A stretch of 64,000 nucleotides of DNA, taken from an uncultured Mycoplasmatota bacterium (GTDB lineage: Bacteria > Bacillota_I > Bacilli_A > RF39 > UBA660). The DNA lies in assembly GCA_937944975.1 (NCBI GenBank), contig CALEBF010000002.1:124001-188000 (forward strand). The letters are read 5' to 3'. Below the pieces are notes generated by a model. That model ran no database searches, was not told the origin of the DNA, and saw nothing but the letters and a program-made list of their open reading frames with translations. Shown here piece after piece: positions 1-8,644 of the stretch. The translations under genes and the position numbers were made by a program. The first letter of the stretch is position 1, and each line of letters begins with the position of its first letter.

Positions 1-99
1 ATTACTGCTCCTTCAAATACAGTATTTATAGGGATTTCGTTGGAAGGTTTTCTTATTGTAGGTGGAAATTTAAAAATAGGTTTTAATATAGAAAAATAG
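1..99 (+). CDS. C-terminal tail of a gene cut by the window edge
   Basis: Frame 1 is open from the first base to a TAG at 97-99 and gives 32 residues ending VGGNLKIGFNIEK. The tail alternates hydrophobic and small residues, like beta strands. It ends 11 bases before the next gene, so it probably shares that transcript. The family cannot be named from this fragment. Because tandem duplicated membrane genes follow, one inference is that this is the end of a secreted or polymorphic-toxin-type protein. That is not shown by the sequence. Confidence 0.45.
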   Translation: MTAPSNTVFIGISLEGFLIVGGNLKIGFNIEK

Positions 100-110
100 G
101 AGTGTGAAAT

Positions 111-545
111 ATGACATTAAAGATCAAAAGAATATTGGCTGCATGGATTGATTTTGCGATTTGTATGACCGGAGCATTAATGATAGGAAGAATTGTTTCT
201 GAACCATTTTCAAAGTTTCAGGATAATGTTATTTTTATAGCTATTGCAATGATAGCTTATGTTGTGATGTTTTTTGGATTTCTATTGAATAAAGATAGAA
301 TTTTTGGGAATGCCAGTATAGGCAAGAAAATATTAGGCTTGAAAATTATTAGTACAGGTGATCAAACATTGTCCAATAAAATATTATTTCAACGTAATCA
401 TCGTACTCTTTGGACATGGGGGGCTTATCCTTTTATGATCTTGTATGATAATAAAAGTGGGGGAGATATTGACTATAATACAGCAGTAGTAGATACAACT
501 ATGCGTAATAAAAAAGAGGAACTAGATGAAAAAAATAATAGATAA
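111..545 (+). CDS. RDD family membrane protein, copy 1
   Basis: This 144-residue protein begins with the RDD-type pattern: Arg and Asp in the first helix (KRILAAWIDFAIC) and a conserved block near residue 68 (NASIGKKILGLKI). Two hydrophobic segments lie at about 10-30 and 43-60. RDD proteins are small integral membrane proteins, mostly of unknown function; some are linked to transport. A close second copy lies at 1941-2354, almost identical over long DNA stretches, so the duplication is recent. It overlaps the next gene by 20 bases, which suggests coupled translation. The start ATG follows GGAGTGTGAAAT. Confidence 0.7.
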   Translation: MTLKIKRILAAWIDFAICMTGALMIGRIVSEPFSKFQDNVIFIAIAMIAYVVMFFGFLLNKDRIFGNASIGKKILGLKIISTGDQTLSNKILFQRNHRTLWTWGAYPFMILYDNKSGGDIDYNTAVVDTTMRNKKEELDEKNNR

Positions 546-1917
546 AATAATTGAAATATTCACTAGATTTGGAGTGGGCTTCTTTTTCAGCTTGATTTCT
601 ATTATTGTGTGGTTTCAAGAAGTAGTAGAAGCTTATACATATCGAGAGCCGAAGGGAAGTACGATTCCAAAATTTAGAAGGAAATTGATGAGGTTTGGAT
701 ATCACACATGGAAATACGGAAATGTTGAAGAATTTTGTCTAACTTATCCTGAAAAAACAAGAGATCTAATTTTAACTTTTTATCATAATTTAGATGAGAA
801 TAGTAGAGTTTCTTTGTATGATAAAGGTATTTATTTCTTATGTTTATCAGATAAGTCTAACTATGATTTATTAGATATGGGAGTTACTGACATTATAAAG
901 TGTAAACCTCTTATGATAGAAGCTTATTATATGATTCATGTGATAGGAGAGCTGATATACTTAACAAAAGAGAGTAAATATAAAAATGAATATTTGAACT
1001 ATGTTTTACGAAGAAAAAAGAAATATCGTGGAATTGTTAATTATGGTGTATTTATTAAATTGAGTGCAGATTACGACATGCAAGAGTTAAAATCTTGGGT
1101 TCTTTCTGGACTCGAATGGAAGAACTTTATAAGTCATGAAGAGCATAGAGCTACGATATATGCAGCAAATAAGTTTGGCCTGCCTGTAAAAGAAGATATC
1201 ACACAAATCAAGACAGATTGGTATGAAGAATATTTTCCACTACTATTAAAACAAGATTTGGAAAAATGGAGAAATCCTTCCTCAAAAGAAAGTACAATTG
1301 TTGATTTTGTAAAAGAACTAAACGAAGCACATGGAATGATGAAGGATGCAATGGAAATGATTAAGTTTTGTCAGTCAAATCCGGAAAAAGTAATAGAACA
1401 AGTGAAACAGTATTATCGGAAATCTCCTTTAGATAGTGATCGAAGATATTATTTGGAATGTCTAAAAAATAGCGAAAATCACGAGTTGTTTGATTTCTTA
1501 ATAGGAGAAATGAAATACTATGAGACAAAAAGAGTTTATTTAAGAGAATTGGAAATTGCGATTGAAAATTTTATGGATCGTAGTGCCAATAAAATGTTTG
1601 AAGATAATTATATTGAATATATTCGTGAAAATATATATTCGGAACTTTCTTTTGGAAGTTATTTGGCTTTACGAAGAATCAGAAGTGAAAAAGCAGAAGA
1701 TTTAATGTTGCAGATATCACAAGATAGTTCTCACGATTTATCATATATGGCTTTTGAATATTTAGCTAAATGTAAAAATGTAGAGAAATATCAATCATTA
1801 TTTGAAAGTTATAAAAATTCCTCGAATGCAGATTTTCGTAGTGTAGCAAAATTGGGATTACGAAGAATAAAGCAAAAGAAACAGAGAAAGACGAAAAAAG
1901 CGGAAACTAAAAGATAG
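526..1917 (+). CDS. Membrane-anchored protein with HEAT-like helical repeats
   Basis: This 463-residue protein was not recognised as a named family. Residues about 13-35 form one hydrophobic membrane segment. The rest is charged and helical. The last 100 residues carry short helix pairs (EDLMLQISQDSSHDLSYMA, then EYLAKCKNVEKYQSLFE) that look like HEAT or ARM repeats. The C-terminus is very basic (KKQRKTKKAETKR). It sits between two copies of an RDD membrane protein and overlaps the first. An accessory or immunity-type role is only an inference from this variable neighbourhood. Confidence 0.6.
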   Translation: MKKIIDKIIEIFTRFGVGFFFSLISIIVWFQEVVEAYTYREPKGSTIPKFRRKLMRFGYHTWKYGNVEEFCLTYPEKTRDLILTFYHNLDENSRVSLYDKGIYFLCLSDKSNYDLLDMGVTDIIKCKPLMIEAYYMIHVIGELIYLTKESKYKNEYLNYVLRRKKKYRGIVNYGVFIKLSADYDMQELKSWVLSGLEWKNFISHEEHRATIYAANKFGLPVKEDITQIKTDWYEEYFPLLLKQDLEKWRNPSSKESTIVDFVKELNEAHGMMKDAMEMIKFCQSNPEKVIEQVKQYYRKSPLDSDRRYYLECLKNSENHELFDFLIGEMKYYETKRVYLRELEIAIENFMDRSANKMFEDNYIEYIRENIYSELSFGSYLALRRIRSEKAEDLMLQISQDSSHDLSYMAFEYLAKCKNVEKYQSLFESYKNSSNADFRSVAKLGLRRIKQKKQRKTKKAETKR

Positions 1918-1940
1918 ATATCTTGATAGGAGGATGAGTT

Positions 1941-2354
1941 ATGACGTTAAAGATCAAAAGGATATTGGCTGCATGGATTGATTTTATGATTTGTACAATG
2001 TTAACATCAGGAATTATAGAATTTATTTTAATTCCGTTTTCAAAGTTTCAGGACAATGCTATTTTTATAGTCATTTCCATGATTGCTTATGTTGTGACGT
2101 TTTTTGGATTTCTATTGAACAAAGATAGAATTTTTGAAAATGCCAGCATAGGCAAGAAAATATTAAGTTTAAAAGTTGTTAGTATAAATGATCAAGAATT
2201 GTCCGATAAAATATTATTTCAACGTAATCGTCGTACTCTTTGGACACTTGCGGGTTACCCACTAATGATTTTGTCAGATAATAAGAGTGGGGGAGATATT
2301 AACTATAATACGACAGTGATAGATACAACGATGCATAATAAAAAAGAGAAGTAG
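1941..2354 (+). CDS. RDD family membrane protein, copy 2
   Basis: This 137-residue protein is a close paralogue of the protein at 111-545. The first 15 residues are identical (MTLKIKRILAAWIDF), as is most of the second membrane segment and the ASIGKKIL block. The first hydrophobic segment differs most, suggesting that part diversifies. The start has a strong Shine-Dalgarno sequence (GATAGGAGGATGAGTT). Duplication with one changing segment fits a family kept for recognition or immunity, but the function is unknown. Confidence 0.7.
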   Translation: MTLKIKRILAAWIDFMICTMLTSGIIEFILIPFSKFQDNAIFIVISMIAYVVTFFGFLLNKDRIFENASIGKKILSLKVVSINDQELSDKILFQRNRRTLWTLAGYPLMILSDNKSGGDINYNTTVIDTTMHNKKEK

Positions 2355-2364
2355 GTTTTCTAAA

Positions 2365-2937
2365 ATGAAAAGTAGGAAAAAAATTTTAATTATTTTATTG
2401 ATTGGAGTTGCTATTGTTTTATTGTTTCCAATCAAATATAAAAGTTTAGGAATGCGTTTATTTAGTAGAGATAATAGTATAGAATTTCGTTCTAGCAAAG
2501 TGAGAAAACAATATTTTTCAGATCGTAAAAAAGAATTTGAACAAATGATTGATTTCATGGAAGAGTATCCAATTGAGCTGATTACTTGCGATGAGGATAT
2601 GTTATCTTCTGTTCATGTTTATCATTTAAAAGATGAAATATGGATACAGTCATATAAAAGACTTTCTCCGAAAGACTTAAAACAGATAGAAAAATCTAAA
2701 ATTGTAGATGTTTTTAAAACATTGAATATGGAGACGGTTATAAGATTTTCTTCGAGTGCCATTTCAGATGAATTTGATTTGATTCGGTTTCATTATAAAG
2801 ACGATGTATATTTTGATTATTGTATTTCTAATTGTAATTTGAAAGATATCAAAGAGGAGTTTCGTGGGAAAATTCGTGAAGAAAATAAAATCGATGATCA
2901 TTGGGTAAGTGTTTACGATGAAATTCCATCGATATAG
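2365..2937 (+). CDS. Single-pass membrane protein of unknown function, paralogue A
   Basis: This 190-residue protein has a basic start (MKSRKK), one hydrophobic segment at about 6-21, then a charged extracytoplasmic-type domain. It is a paralogue of the next gene. Shared features are the membrane segment followed by PIKYKSL or PVRYESL, a later SS-VHVY or SS-EHVY motif with W-I-ST/S, and an end with DxWVSxY. No family was recognised. It lies 10 bases after the second RDD gene, in the same probable operon. Confidence 0.6.
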   Translation: MKSRKKILIILLIGVAIVLLFPIKYKSLGMRLFSRDNSIEFRSSKVRKQYFSDRKKEFEQMIDFMEEYPIELITCDEDMLSSVHVYHLKDEIWIQSYKRLSPKDLKQIEKSKIVDVFKTLNMETVIRFSSSAISDEFDLIRFHYKDDVYFDYCISNCNLKDIKEEFRGKIREENKIDDHWVSVYDEIPSI

Positions 2938-2948
2938 TGGAGGTAGCG

Positions 2949-3527
2949 ATGAAAAGAAAGTTTAAATGGTATTATATTGTTATTAGTCTCCTTATTTTTC
3001 CTGTGTTATGTTTTCTTTTTCCAGTGCGATATGAAAGTCTTTTGACTCACTTGATCACTACAACTTATCAAAATTATTTCTCTTTTCGATACGAGTCAAA
3101 AGAAAAACGGGTTTCTATGTTCCAAGAGCATCAAAAAGAATTCCAAAGTGTAGTTGATGTAATAGAAAAAAATAAAATTTTAGATATTGATGATGATTCT
3201 ATATCATCTTCTGAACATGTTTATGAAATCGATCAAAACCTATGGATATCTACGATGGAGAAGTTGACGCGAGATCAAGTGAGTCAGATTAAAAAATCTT
3301 CTTTCGCAGAAAATTTTCGTTCATTAAACTTAAAGCGTGTTATCATTGATCCAAATAAATCAGTTGAATTATATTTAGTGCTTCAGGATAATTATGAAGT
3401 CGGTTATGTATATTCTTGTGATCATCGTGAATGGAAAGATGAAACGTATCGAAGACAAAAGGATATTTATATACAAAATAAAATAGCTGATCAATGGGTT
3501 TCTACATATAGATTATATTGGTCATAA
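2949..3527 (+). CDS. Single-pass membrane protein of unknown function, paralogue B
   Basis: This 192-residue protein is a tandem paralogue of the gene at 2365-2937, with the same layout and similar C-terminal DQWVSTY. A GTG lies upstream at 2937, but the Shine-Dalgarno sequence GTGGAGGTAGCG sits just before the ATG at 2949, so that ATG is chosen. One hydrophobic segment lies at about 6-24. Sequence between the paralogues has drifted far, so this is an older duplication than the RDD pair. Function unknown. Confidence 0.6.
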   Translation: MKRKFKWYYIVISLLIFPVLCFLFPVRYESLLTHLITTTYQNYFSFRYESKEKRVSMFQEHQKEFQSVVDVIEKNKILDIDDDSISSSEHVYEIDQNLWISTMEKLTRDQVSQIKKSSFAENFRSLNLKRVIIDPNKSVELYLVLQDNYEVGYVYSCDHREWKDETYRRQKDIYIQNKIADQWVSTYRLYWS

Positions 3528-3543
3528 AAAAAGGTGAATGGGT

Positions 3544-4131
3544 ATGGAAGACAAACTAAAGTCGATGTTATCGAAGCCAAATAAATATGATATTGCTTTA
3601 ATATATATCTTAATTATGTGCACAATTGGTTTATTTGATAATATATTTACATTTTTGATAGTGTTAATGGTTTATACATTAATAATATTGATTATAATTT
3701 ATTGTTATAAAAGAACTTCGAAAAAATTTTTGAGATCCATTCCGCTAGAAATGATGAAGAAAATCGAACAAGGTTTAGAACATCCTCTCGGGTATAGTGC
3801 GAACAGATATGTGCTTATAGAAAATTATATTATATTGTTAGAGTATCCATATAAAATTTTAAGATACGAAGATATTTTATTGATTTGTTATAGATATGAG
3901 CGTATGGGAAGGCTAGAATTTAGAAAATATTGTTATATGGTTACAAAAGAAAGAAGTTATTGCATGTTAATTTCTAGCTCTGTTGCAGAACTAGATTATG
4001 ATCCAAAACAGTTTCATGATGTTATTGTTCGTAAAAATCCCAACATACTTGTCGGTCTTACAAAAGAGAATAAAGAAAAATTAAAAGAGTTGTATGGAAT
4101 TAATATGAAGAAGAGTCCATATAAAATATAA
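3544..4131 (+). CDS. Two-helix membrane protein of unknown function
   Basis: This 195-residue protein has two adjacent membrane segments (about 15-33 and 37-55), then a soluble, basic domain of roughly 130 residues. The layout resembles YcxB-type membrane proteins, but no diagnostic motif was seen. GGTGA lies 7 bases upstream of the ATG at 3544, better than the 1-base gap to the ATG at 3538. It is the last gene of the plus-strand group and runs into a hairpin shared with the convergent gene. Confidence 0.55.
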   Translation: MEDKLKSMLSKPNKYDIALIYILIMCTIGLFDNIFTFLIVLMVYTLIILIIIYCYKRTSKKFLRSIPLEMMKKIEQGLEHPLGYSANRYVLIENYIILLEYPYKILRYEDILLICYRYERMGRLEFRKYCYMVTKERSYCMLISSSVAELDYDPKQFHDVIVRKNPNILVGLTKENKEKLKELYGINMKKSPYKI

Positions 4132-4165
4132 AAAAGGCACTACATTTTTTTCTGTAGTGTCTTTT
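4131..4165. terminator. Bidirectional terminator between convergent genes
   Basis: AAAGGCACTACA and TGTAGTGTCTTT pair around a T-rich loop, with A-run and T-run flanks on both sides, so it can end transcription in both directions. The stop codon of the minus-strand gene (4140-4142) is inside the stem. Confidence 0.75.
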
Positions 4166-4955
4166 CAGATTGGTTTAATTGTCTTTCGATTGCACATATA
4201 ATTGGCTCGATTTTTGGAATGTTATCTTCTGCTTGAAAGTCAAAGGTATTATTGATTACACTTTGAATGGCAATGTCATCTTCTAAATTTAACATCTGAT
4301 AAATTTGATTTAGTTGAGCTTGTACATTTTCTTTTTGAAATAAATCGATCTTTGTAAGTGCATATAAAAATTGTTGCAATAGTAAAAGTCGATCGAAGTT
4401 TTTTGTATATAATCCGTTTACTTTAAATCTTGGATTAGAACGGATTTCTTCGTTATATTCTGGTAAATTAGAACTTGTTCCAGCCGGAATATTTTTAATT
4501 TGCCATCCATCGAAATCTAAGAATGTCACTTGATGGTTTTCTTTTTGGTAGGAGATATTACCATGAGAGAAAATATCTGGAAATATGATTCCTTCATGAT
4601 GTCCAAATTCCATTACATTTTCTACTGTTTTAAAATAATTGCAAATTTCTTTTGGATCTGCTTCGTAAGAGAATGTAGTTGGTACGACTTCATTCATTAA
4701 GTAACCACGATATCCATTTTCATCTAGCACCACAGCATCTGGATATAAAAGACTTGGGTGTTGATTTAACTGGTCTACTTGATGAATCTTATGGGATTCT
4801 AATTTTTGTAATATTGTTTCTTTTTCTTTCTCAATATCATAGCGAATGATTTTGATGACTTTATTATTTTTATAACGATATAAATTGTGTAAGTCTTTTT
4901 CTAACATTAATTCTTGATTTAAAATATCGGTAGAATGTAAGACTAATTTTTTCAT
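4140..4955 (-). CDS. Protein-kinase-fold-like protein, divergent
   Basis: This 271-residue protein has the outline of a degenerate protein kinase. A charged N-terminal region (about 1-60) contains RYKNNKVIKIIRY, which may stand for the lysine strand. A mid region has SHGNISY near residue 130, in the place of the HRD catalytic loop, and FLDFDGWQI near 146, in the place of DFG. A helical tail follows. The pattern resembles small aminoglycoside-kinase-like or lipopolysaccharide-kinase-like folds. Whether it is active is unknown, because the catalytic loop lacks a clear D-x4-N. It is transcribed alone, divergent from hrcA. Confidence 0.5.
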   Translation of the reverse strand: MKKLVLHSTDILNQELMLEKDLHNLYRYKNNKVIKIIRYDIEKEKETILQKLESHKIHQVDQLNQHPSLLYPDAVVLDENGYRGYLMNEVVPTTFSYEADPKEICNYFKTVENVMEFGHHEGIIFPDIFSHGNISYQKENHQVTFLDFDGWQIKNIPAGTSSNLPEYNEEIRSNPRFKVNGLYTKNFDRLLLLQQFLYALTKIDLFQKENVQAQLNQIYQMLNLEDDIAIQSVINNTFDFQAEDNIPKIEPIICAIERQLNQSEKTLQKKM

Positions 4956-5021
4956 GGAACTTCTCCTTTCAAATGCTACATATTATAGTTGAAAAAGTGA
5001 GTTTGTCAAATTTTTATGTTT

Positions 5022-5048
5022 TTAGCACTCATATGTTGACAATGCTAA
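5022..5048 (+). promoter_or_regulatory. CIRCE operator 1 (HrcA site) over the -35
   Basis: The left arm is a perfect TTAGCACTC at 5022-5030. After a 9-base spacer comes CAATGCTAA, 7 of 9 matches to the consensus GAGTGCTAA. The spacer and right arm cover the -35 hexamer, so HrcA binding here would block RNA polymerase. Confidence 0.8.
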
Positions 5049-5064
5049 CATATAATAGTATAAT
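5036..5064 (+). promoter_or_regulatory. Sigma-A promoter of the hrcA operon
   Basis: This is a perfect consensus promoter: TTGACA at 5036-5041, a 17-base spacer, and TATAAT at 5059-5064. It is embedded between and within two CIRCE operators. Confidence 0.88.
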
Positions 5065-5068
5065 GAAG

Positions 5069-5095
5069 TCAGCACTAAGGATTGAAGAGTGCTAA
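5069..5095 (+). promoter_or_regulatory. CIRCE operator 2 (HrcA site) at the transcription start
   Basis: A degenerate left arm TCAGCACTA (7 of 9), a 9-base spacer, then a perfect right arm GAGTGCTAA at 5087-5095. It covers the predicted transcription start and runs close to the hrcA ribosome binding site. Confidence 0.85.
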
Positions 5096-5110
5096 AAGAA
5101 GGTGATAACT

Positions 5111-6100
5111 TTGATAAATGAAAGGCAAACAGAGTTACTAAAGAAGATTGTAGAGGACTATATTAAGACGGCTCGTCCAGTTAGTTCAAAATCTTTGTGT
5201 GAGTGGATGGATTGTTCTTCTGCAACGATTCGAAATGAAATGAGTTACTTAGAAGAGATCGGATTGCTGGAAAAGACACATACGTCTTCTGGTAGAATTC
5301 CATCACAAGCAGGGTACAGGTATTATGTCGACCATATTATGGAGGCAAAAAAATTAACTGGAGAGGATATGTTAAAACTTCAGACAATTTTCCATAATCA
5401 TTCACTGATGTTATCGGATACGATTATAAAGAGTATGGAGATTATATCGGAGCTTACGAGTTGTACGACAGTCGTACTTGGAACCTCTTCAAAGGAAAAT
5501 CGTGTGACGAAAGTAGAAGTAGTTCCATTAGATGATCAACATATGATCGCTATGTTAATTACGGATAAAGGTCATGTAGAATATAGGAATGTTATGACAG
5601 ATGCTCCTTATGAAATGGAGGAGTTGAGACAGACTGTCGATATTATCAATAAGTTGATCGTTGGTACGCCAATTGACGAGGTAAGTGAAAAACTCGAGTT
5701 TGAAATTAAACCGGTTATTGGAAAATACGTCAAACAACACGAGGTTATTTACAATGCTTTATATAATGCTTTTCACGAGGCAACCAATAAAATGGATATC
5801 AAAGTCACTGGAGCTAGCAACATTTTAAATCAGCCTGAATTCAACAGTACAGAAAAGATTAGAGAGATCTTGTCGAAGTTCGACGATAAAGATTTTGTTT
5901 CTAATATCAAAGAAGAAGATAGTGGAATCAACGTTTATATTGGAAGCGAAAATGAATTCGACGATGATGTCACAGTAATCAAGACGAAGTATTCGGTTGG
6001 TGGTGAAGAAGGAACGATTGCTTTGATCGGACCAAAACGCATGGAATATGATCGTGTGTTAGCGCTTTTAGATTTCATCAAACAGAATATCGATGAGTGA
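5111..6100 (+). CDS. hrcA: Heat-inducible transcription repressor HrcA
   Basis: HrcA binds CIRCE operators and represses the class I heat-shock genes; its activity depends on GroE chaperonin. The 329-residue protein has the N-terminal winged helix (about 5-75, with ERQTELLKKIVEDY and ARPVSSKSL), then the GAF-like and dimerisation regions. A GTG at 5102 would leave no space after the ribosome binding site. The TTG at 5111 is preceded by AGAAGGTGATAAC, the usual signal in this genome, so TTG is chosen. It heads hrcA-grpE-dnaK-pepF-dnaJ and is autoregulated by the two CIRCE elements upstream. Confidence 0.95.
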   Translation: MINERQTELLKKIVEDYIKTARPVSSKSLCEWMDCSSATIRNEMSYLEEIGLLEKTHTSSGRIPSQAGYRYYVDHIMEAKKLTGEDMLKLQTIFHNHSLMLSDTIIKSMEIISELTSCTTVVLGTSSKENRVTKVEVVPLDDQHMIAMLITDKGHVEYRNVMTDAPYEMEELRQTVDIINKLIVGTPIDEVSEKLEFEIKPVIGKYVKQHEVIYNALYNAFHEATNKMDIKVTGASNILNQPEFNSTEKIREILSKFDDKDFVSNIKEEDSGINVYIGSENEFDDDVTVIKTKYSVGGEEGTIALIGPKRMEYDRVLALLDFIKQNIDE

Positions 6101-6114
6101 TTGGAGGGATGAAA

Positions 6115-6747
6115 GTGACAGAAGAAAAAAACGAAAAGACAACTCTTGAAGAAGTGAAGGATGAAAAGGAAGCTGCAAAAACGGTGGAAGAACAACCAGA
6201 AGTGATACCGGAGGAAGAGTTCCACGATAAAAAAGAGGAGAAGAAAAAGATAAAATTAAAGAAGAAAGAGACGAAGGAAGAATCAAAGTCTCGTGAGATT
6301 ATCGCTGATTTGAAAACGACGATCGATGAATTAGAACAAAAGAGTTTGAGAGATAAGGCAGAACTCATTAACTATCGTAAAAGAAAAGATGAGGAAGTTG
6401 CCCGCATGATGAAATATTGCAACGAAGATATCGTAAAAGAATTATTAGGGGTTATCGATAATTTTGAACGTGCGATCGATATGGACGATGATAACTTAGA
6501 AGATGAAGTATCAAAGTTCTTGGCAGGGTTCAAAATGATCTATTGTAATTTGGATCAAATTTTAACGAAGTTTGGTGTCGTTGAAATCGAGGCGAAAGGA
6601 AAAGAATTTGATCCAGCTTTTCATCAGGCAGTGTTAACAGAACATGTCGATGGAGTAGAACCTGGTATGATTATTGAAGTTATGCAAAAGGGTTATATGT
6701 TGAAAGATAAAGTTATAAGACCATCTATGGTCAAAGTAAGTGAATAA
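6115..6747 (+). CDS. grpE: Nucleotide exchange factor GrpE
   Basis: GrpE releases ADP from DnaK in the cytoplasm. The protein of about 210 residues has a highly charged N-terminal arm with Glu/Lys runs, a long coiled coil (about 70-125, with LRDKAELINYRKRKDEEV), and the C-terminal beta domain (FDPAFHQAV, then GYMLKDKVIRPSMVKV). Three in-frame starts compete. GTG at 6115 is chosen because GGAGGG ends six bases before it; the ATG at 6109 touches the Shine-Dalgarno sequence. The extra-long acidic and lysine-rich N-terminus is somewhat longer than in B. subtilis. Confidence 0.94.
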   Translation: MTEEKNEKTTLEEVKDEKEAAKTVEEQPEVIPEEEFHDKKEEKKKIKLKKKETKEESKSREIIADLKTTIDELEQKSLRDKAELINYRKRKDEEVARMMKYCNEDIVKELLGVIDNFERAIDMDDDNLEDEVSKFLAGFKMIYCNLDQILTKFGVVEIEAKGKEFDPAFHQAVLTEHVDGVEPGMIIEVMQKGYMLKDKVIRPSMVKVSE

Positions 6748-6765
6748 TAAAGGAAAGGTGATATT

Positions 6766-8583
6766 ATGAGTAAAATTATAGGAATTGATTTAGGTACGAC
6801 AAATAGTTGTGTCTGTGCTTATGAAGGTGGGGAAGCAAAGGTAATTGCAAACCCAGAGGGAAATCGTACAACACCATCTGTTGTAGCATTCAAAGGAGAT
6901 GAAATCATCGTCGGAGATGCTGCAAAGCGTCAAATGGTAACAAATAAAAATACAATTGCTTCTATCAAGAGAAAAATGGGTACAAATGAAAAAGTAGAAG
7001 TAAATGGAAAGAAATATACGCCAGAGGAAATTAGTGCCATGATTCTTTCTGATTTAAAGAAGACAGCAGAAGCTTATTTAGGAGAGAAAGTAGATCGTGC
7101 AGTTATTACAGTTCCTGCATACTTTAACGATGCACAACGTCAAGCTACGAAAAATGCTGGTAAAATTGCAGGACTTACAGTAGAACGTATTATCAACGAA
7201 CCAACTGCTGCAGCGCTTGCATATGGACTTGACAAACAAGATAAGAACGAACAAGTATTAGTATACGACCTTGGAGGAGGAACGTTCGACGTATCTATTC
7301 TTGAACTTGGAGATGGAGTATTCGAAGTAAAATCTACAAGTGGTAATAACAAACTTGGTGGAGATGACTTCGATCATAGAATCGTAGAATATTTAATCGA
7401 TACATTTAAAAAGGAAAATGGAATTGATTTAAGCGATGATAAGATGGCTATGCAACGTTTGAAAGATGCTGCTGAAAAAGCTAAGAAAGACTTATCAGGA
7501 GTTACTTCAACACAAATTTCATTACCATTCTTATCTCAAGGAGAAGATGGTCCTCTTCACTTAGAAGTTACATTAACACGTGCAAAATTTGAAGAGTTAG
7601 TTGATGACTTAGTACAAAGTACATTAGAACCAGTTCGTAAGGCTTTGAAAGATGCTAAATTAAAACCAAGCGATATCGATAAGGTATTGTTAGTAGGTGG
7701 ATCTACACGTATTCCAAAAGTGCAAGAGCTTGTAAAACAAGAACTTGATAAAGAACCATCTAAGGGAGTTAACCCAGACGAAGTTGTTGCTATGGGAGCA
7801 GCTATCCAAGGTGGAGTATTAACTGGTGATGTGGATGATATCGTTTTACTTGATGTTACACCACTTTCACTTGGTATCGAAACACTTGGTGGGGTATGTA
7901 CTGTATTGATTCCAAGAAATACGACAATTCCAACAAGCAAGAGTCAAGTATTCTCAACTGCTGCAGATAATCAACCAGCTGTAGATATCCATATTCTACA
8001 AGGAGAGCGTCCAATGGCAGCAGACAACAAGACACTTGGAAGATTCCAATTGACGAATATTCCAGCTGCACCACGTGGAGTACCTCAAATTGAAGTAACA
8101 TTCGATATCGACGCTAATGGTATCGTTAACGTAAAAGCAAAAGATCTTGGTACAAACAAAGAACAATCTATTACGATTACAGCATCTACGAATTTAACAG
8201 ATGAAGAAATCGAAAAGATGATGAAAGAAGCAGAGGCAAATAAAGAGGCTGACGAGAAACGTAAAGAGGAAGCGGACTTACGTAACGAGGCAGAACAACT
8301 TATCTTTGCTGGAGAAAAATCTTTGAAAGATCTTGGAGATAAAGTAGATGAAAAAGATAAGAAGAAAGTAGAAGAACAAACTGCTGATTTGAAAAAAGCA
8401 TTAGAAGGTAATGATATCGATGATATCAAGAAGAAGAAAGATGCTTTAAATGAGACAGTGATGGCACTTGCTACAAAAGTTTACGAAGAAGCAGCAAAAG
8501 CTGCACAAGCAGAAAATGCAAGCAATACTTCAAACGATGATAAAGATAACGATGTCAAAGAAGCAGAGTACGAAGAAAAATAA
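6766..8583 (+). CDS. dnaK: Chaperone DnaK (Hsp70)
   Basis: This is the 605-residue Hsp70 chaperone. The ATPase domain shows GIDLGTTNSCV at the start, VPAYFNDAQRQATKNAG near residue 110-130 and DLGGGTFDVS near 170. The substrate-binding domain and helical lid follow (from about 360), and the tail is acidic (DDKDNDVKEAEYEEK). Full length for Gram-positive DnaK, which lacks the 24-residue segment of the proteobacterial ATPase domain. It is the third gene of the heat-shock operon, with a strong AAAGGAAAGGTGAT ribosome binding site. Confidence 0.98.
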   Translation: MSKIIGIDLGTTNSCVCAYEGGEAKVIANPEGNRTTPSVVAFKGDEIIVGDAAKRQMVTNKNTIASIKRKMGTNEKVEVNGKKYTPEEISAMILSDLKKTAEAYLGEKVDRAVITVPAYFNDAQRQATKNAGKIAGLTVERIINEPTAAALAYGLDKQDKNEQVLVYDLGGGTFDVSILELGDGVFEVKSTSGNNKLGGDDFDHRIVEYLIDTFKKENGIDLSDDKMAMQRLKDAAEKAKKDLSGVTSTQISLPFLSQGEDGPLHLEVTLTRAKFEELVDDLVQSTLEPVRKALKDAKLKPSDIDKVLLVGGSTRIPKVQELVKQELDKEPSKGVNPDEVVAMGAAIQGGVLTGDVDDIVLLDVTPLSLGIETLGGVCTVLIPRNTTIPTSKSQVFSTAADNQPAVDIHILQGERPMAADNKTLGRFQLTNIPAAPRGVPQIEVTFDIDANGIVNVKAKDLGTNKEQSITITASTNLTDEEIEKMMKEAEANKEADEKRKEEADLRNEAEQLIFAGEKSLKDLGDKVDEKDKKKVEEQTADLKKALEGNDIDDIKKKKDALNETVMALATKVYEEAAKAAQAENASNTSNDDKDNDVKEAEYEEK

Positions 8584-8589
8584 AGTTTA

Positions 8590-8620
8590 GAAGTGCTACC
8601 AAGTAGTACTTCTTACTTTG
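8590..8620 (+). terminator. Hairpin after dnaK, weak terminator or attenuator
   Basis: GAAGTGCTAC and GTAGTACTTC pair with one wobble around CAA, followed by a short broken T-run. It lies between dnaK and pepF. A partial stop or processing site would lower pepF and dnaJ relative to dnaK. Confidence 0.5.
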
Positions 8621-8644
8621 TATATAAAAGAATAGGAGAAAAAT

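Noticed and set aside
5022..5095. One large CIRCE-like palindrome made of the two perfect half-sites
   Set aside because: The 56-base gap is too long for one operator; each perfect arm has its own partner at exactly 9 bases.
6068..6368. Antisense open frames over grpE
   Set aside because: They arise from the lysine/glutamate-rich coding of GrpE and have no start signals of their own.
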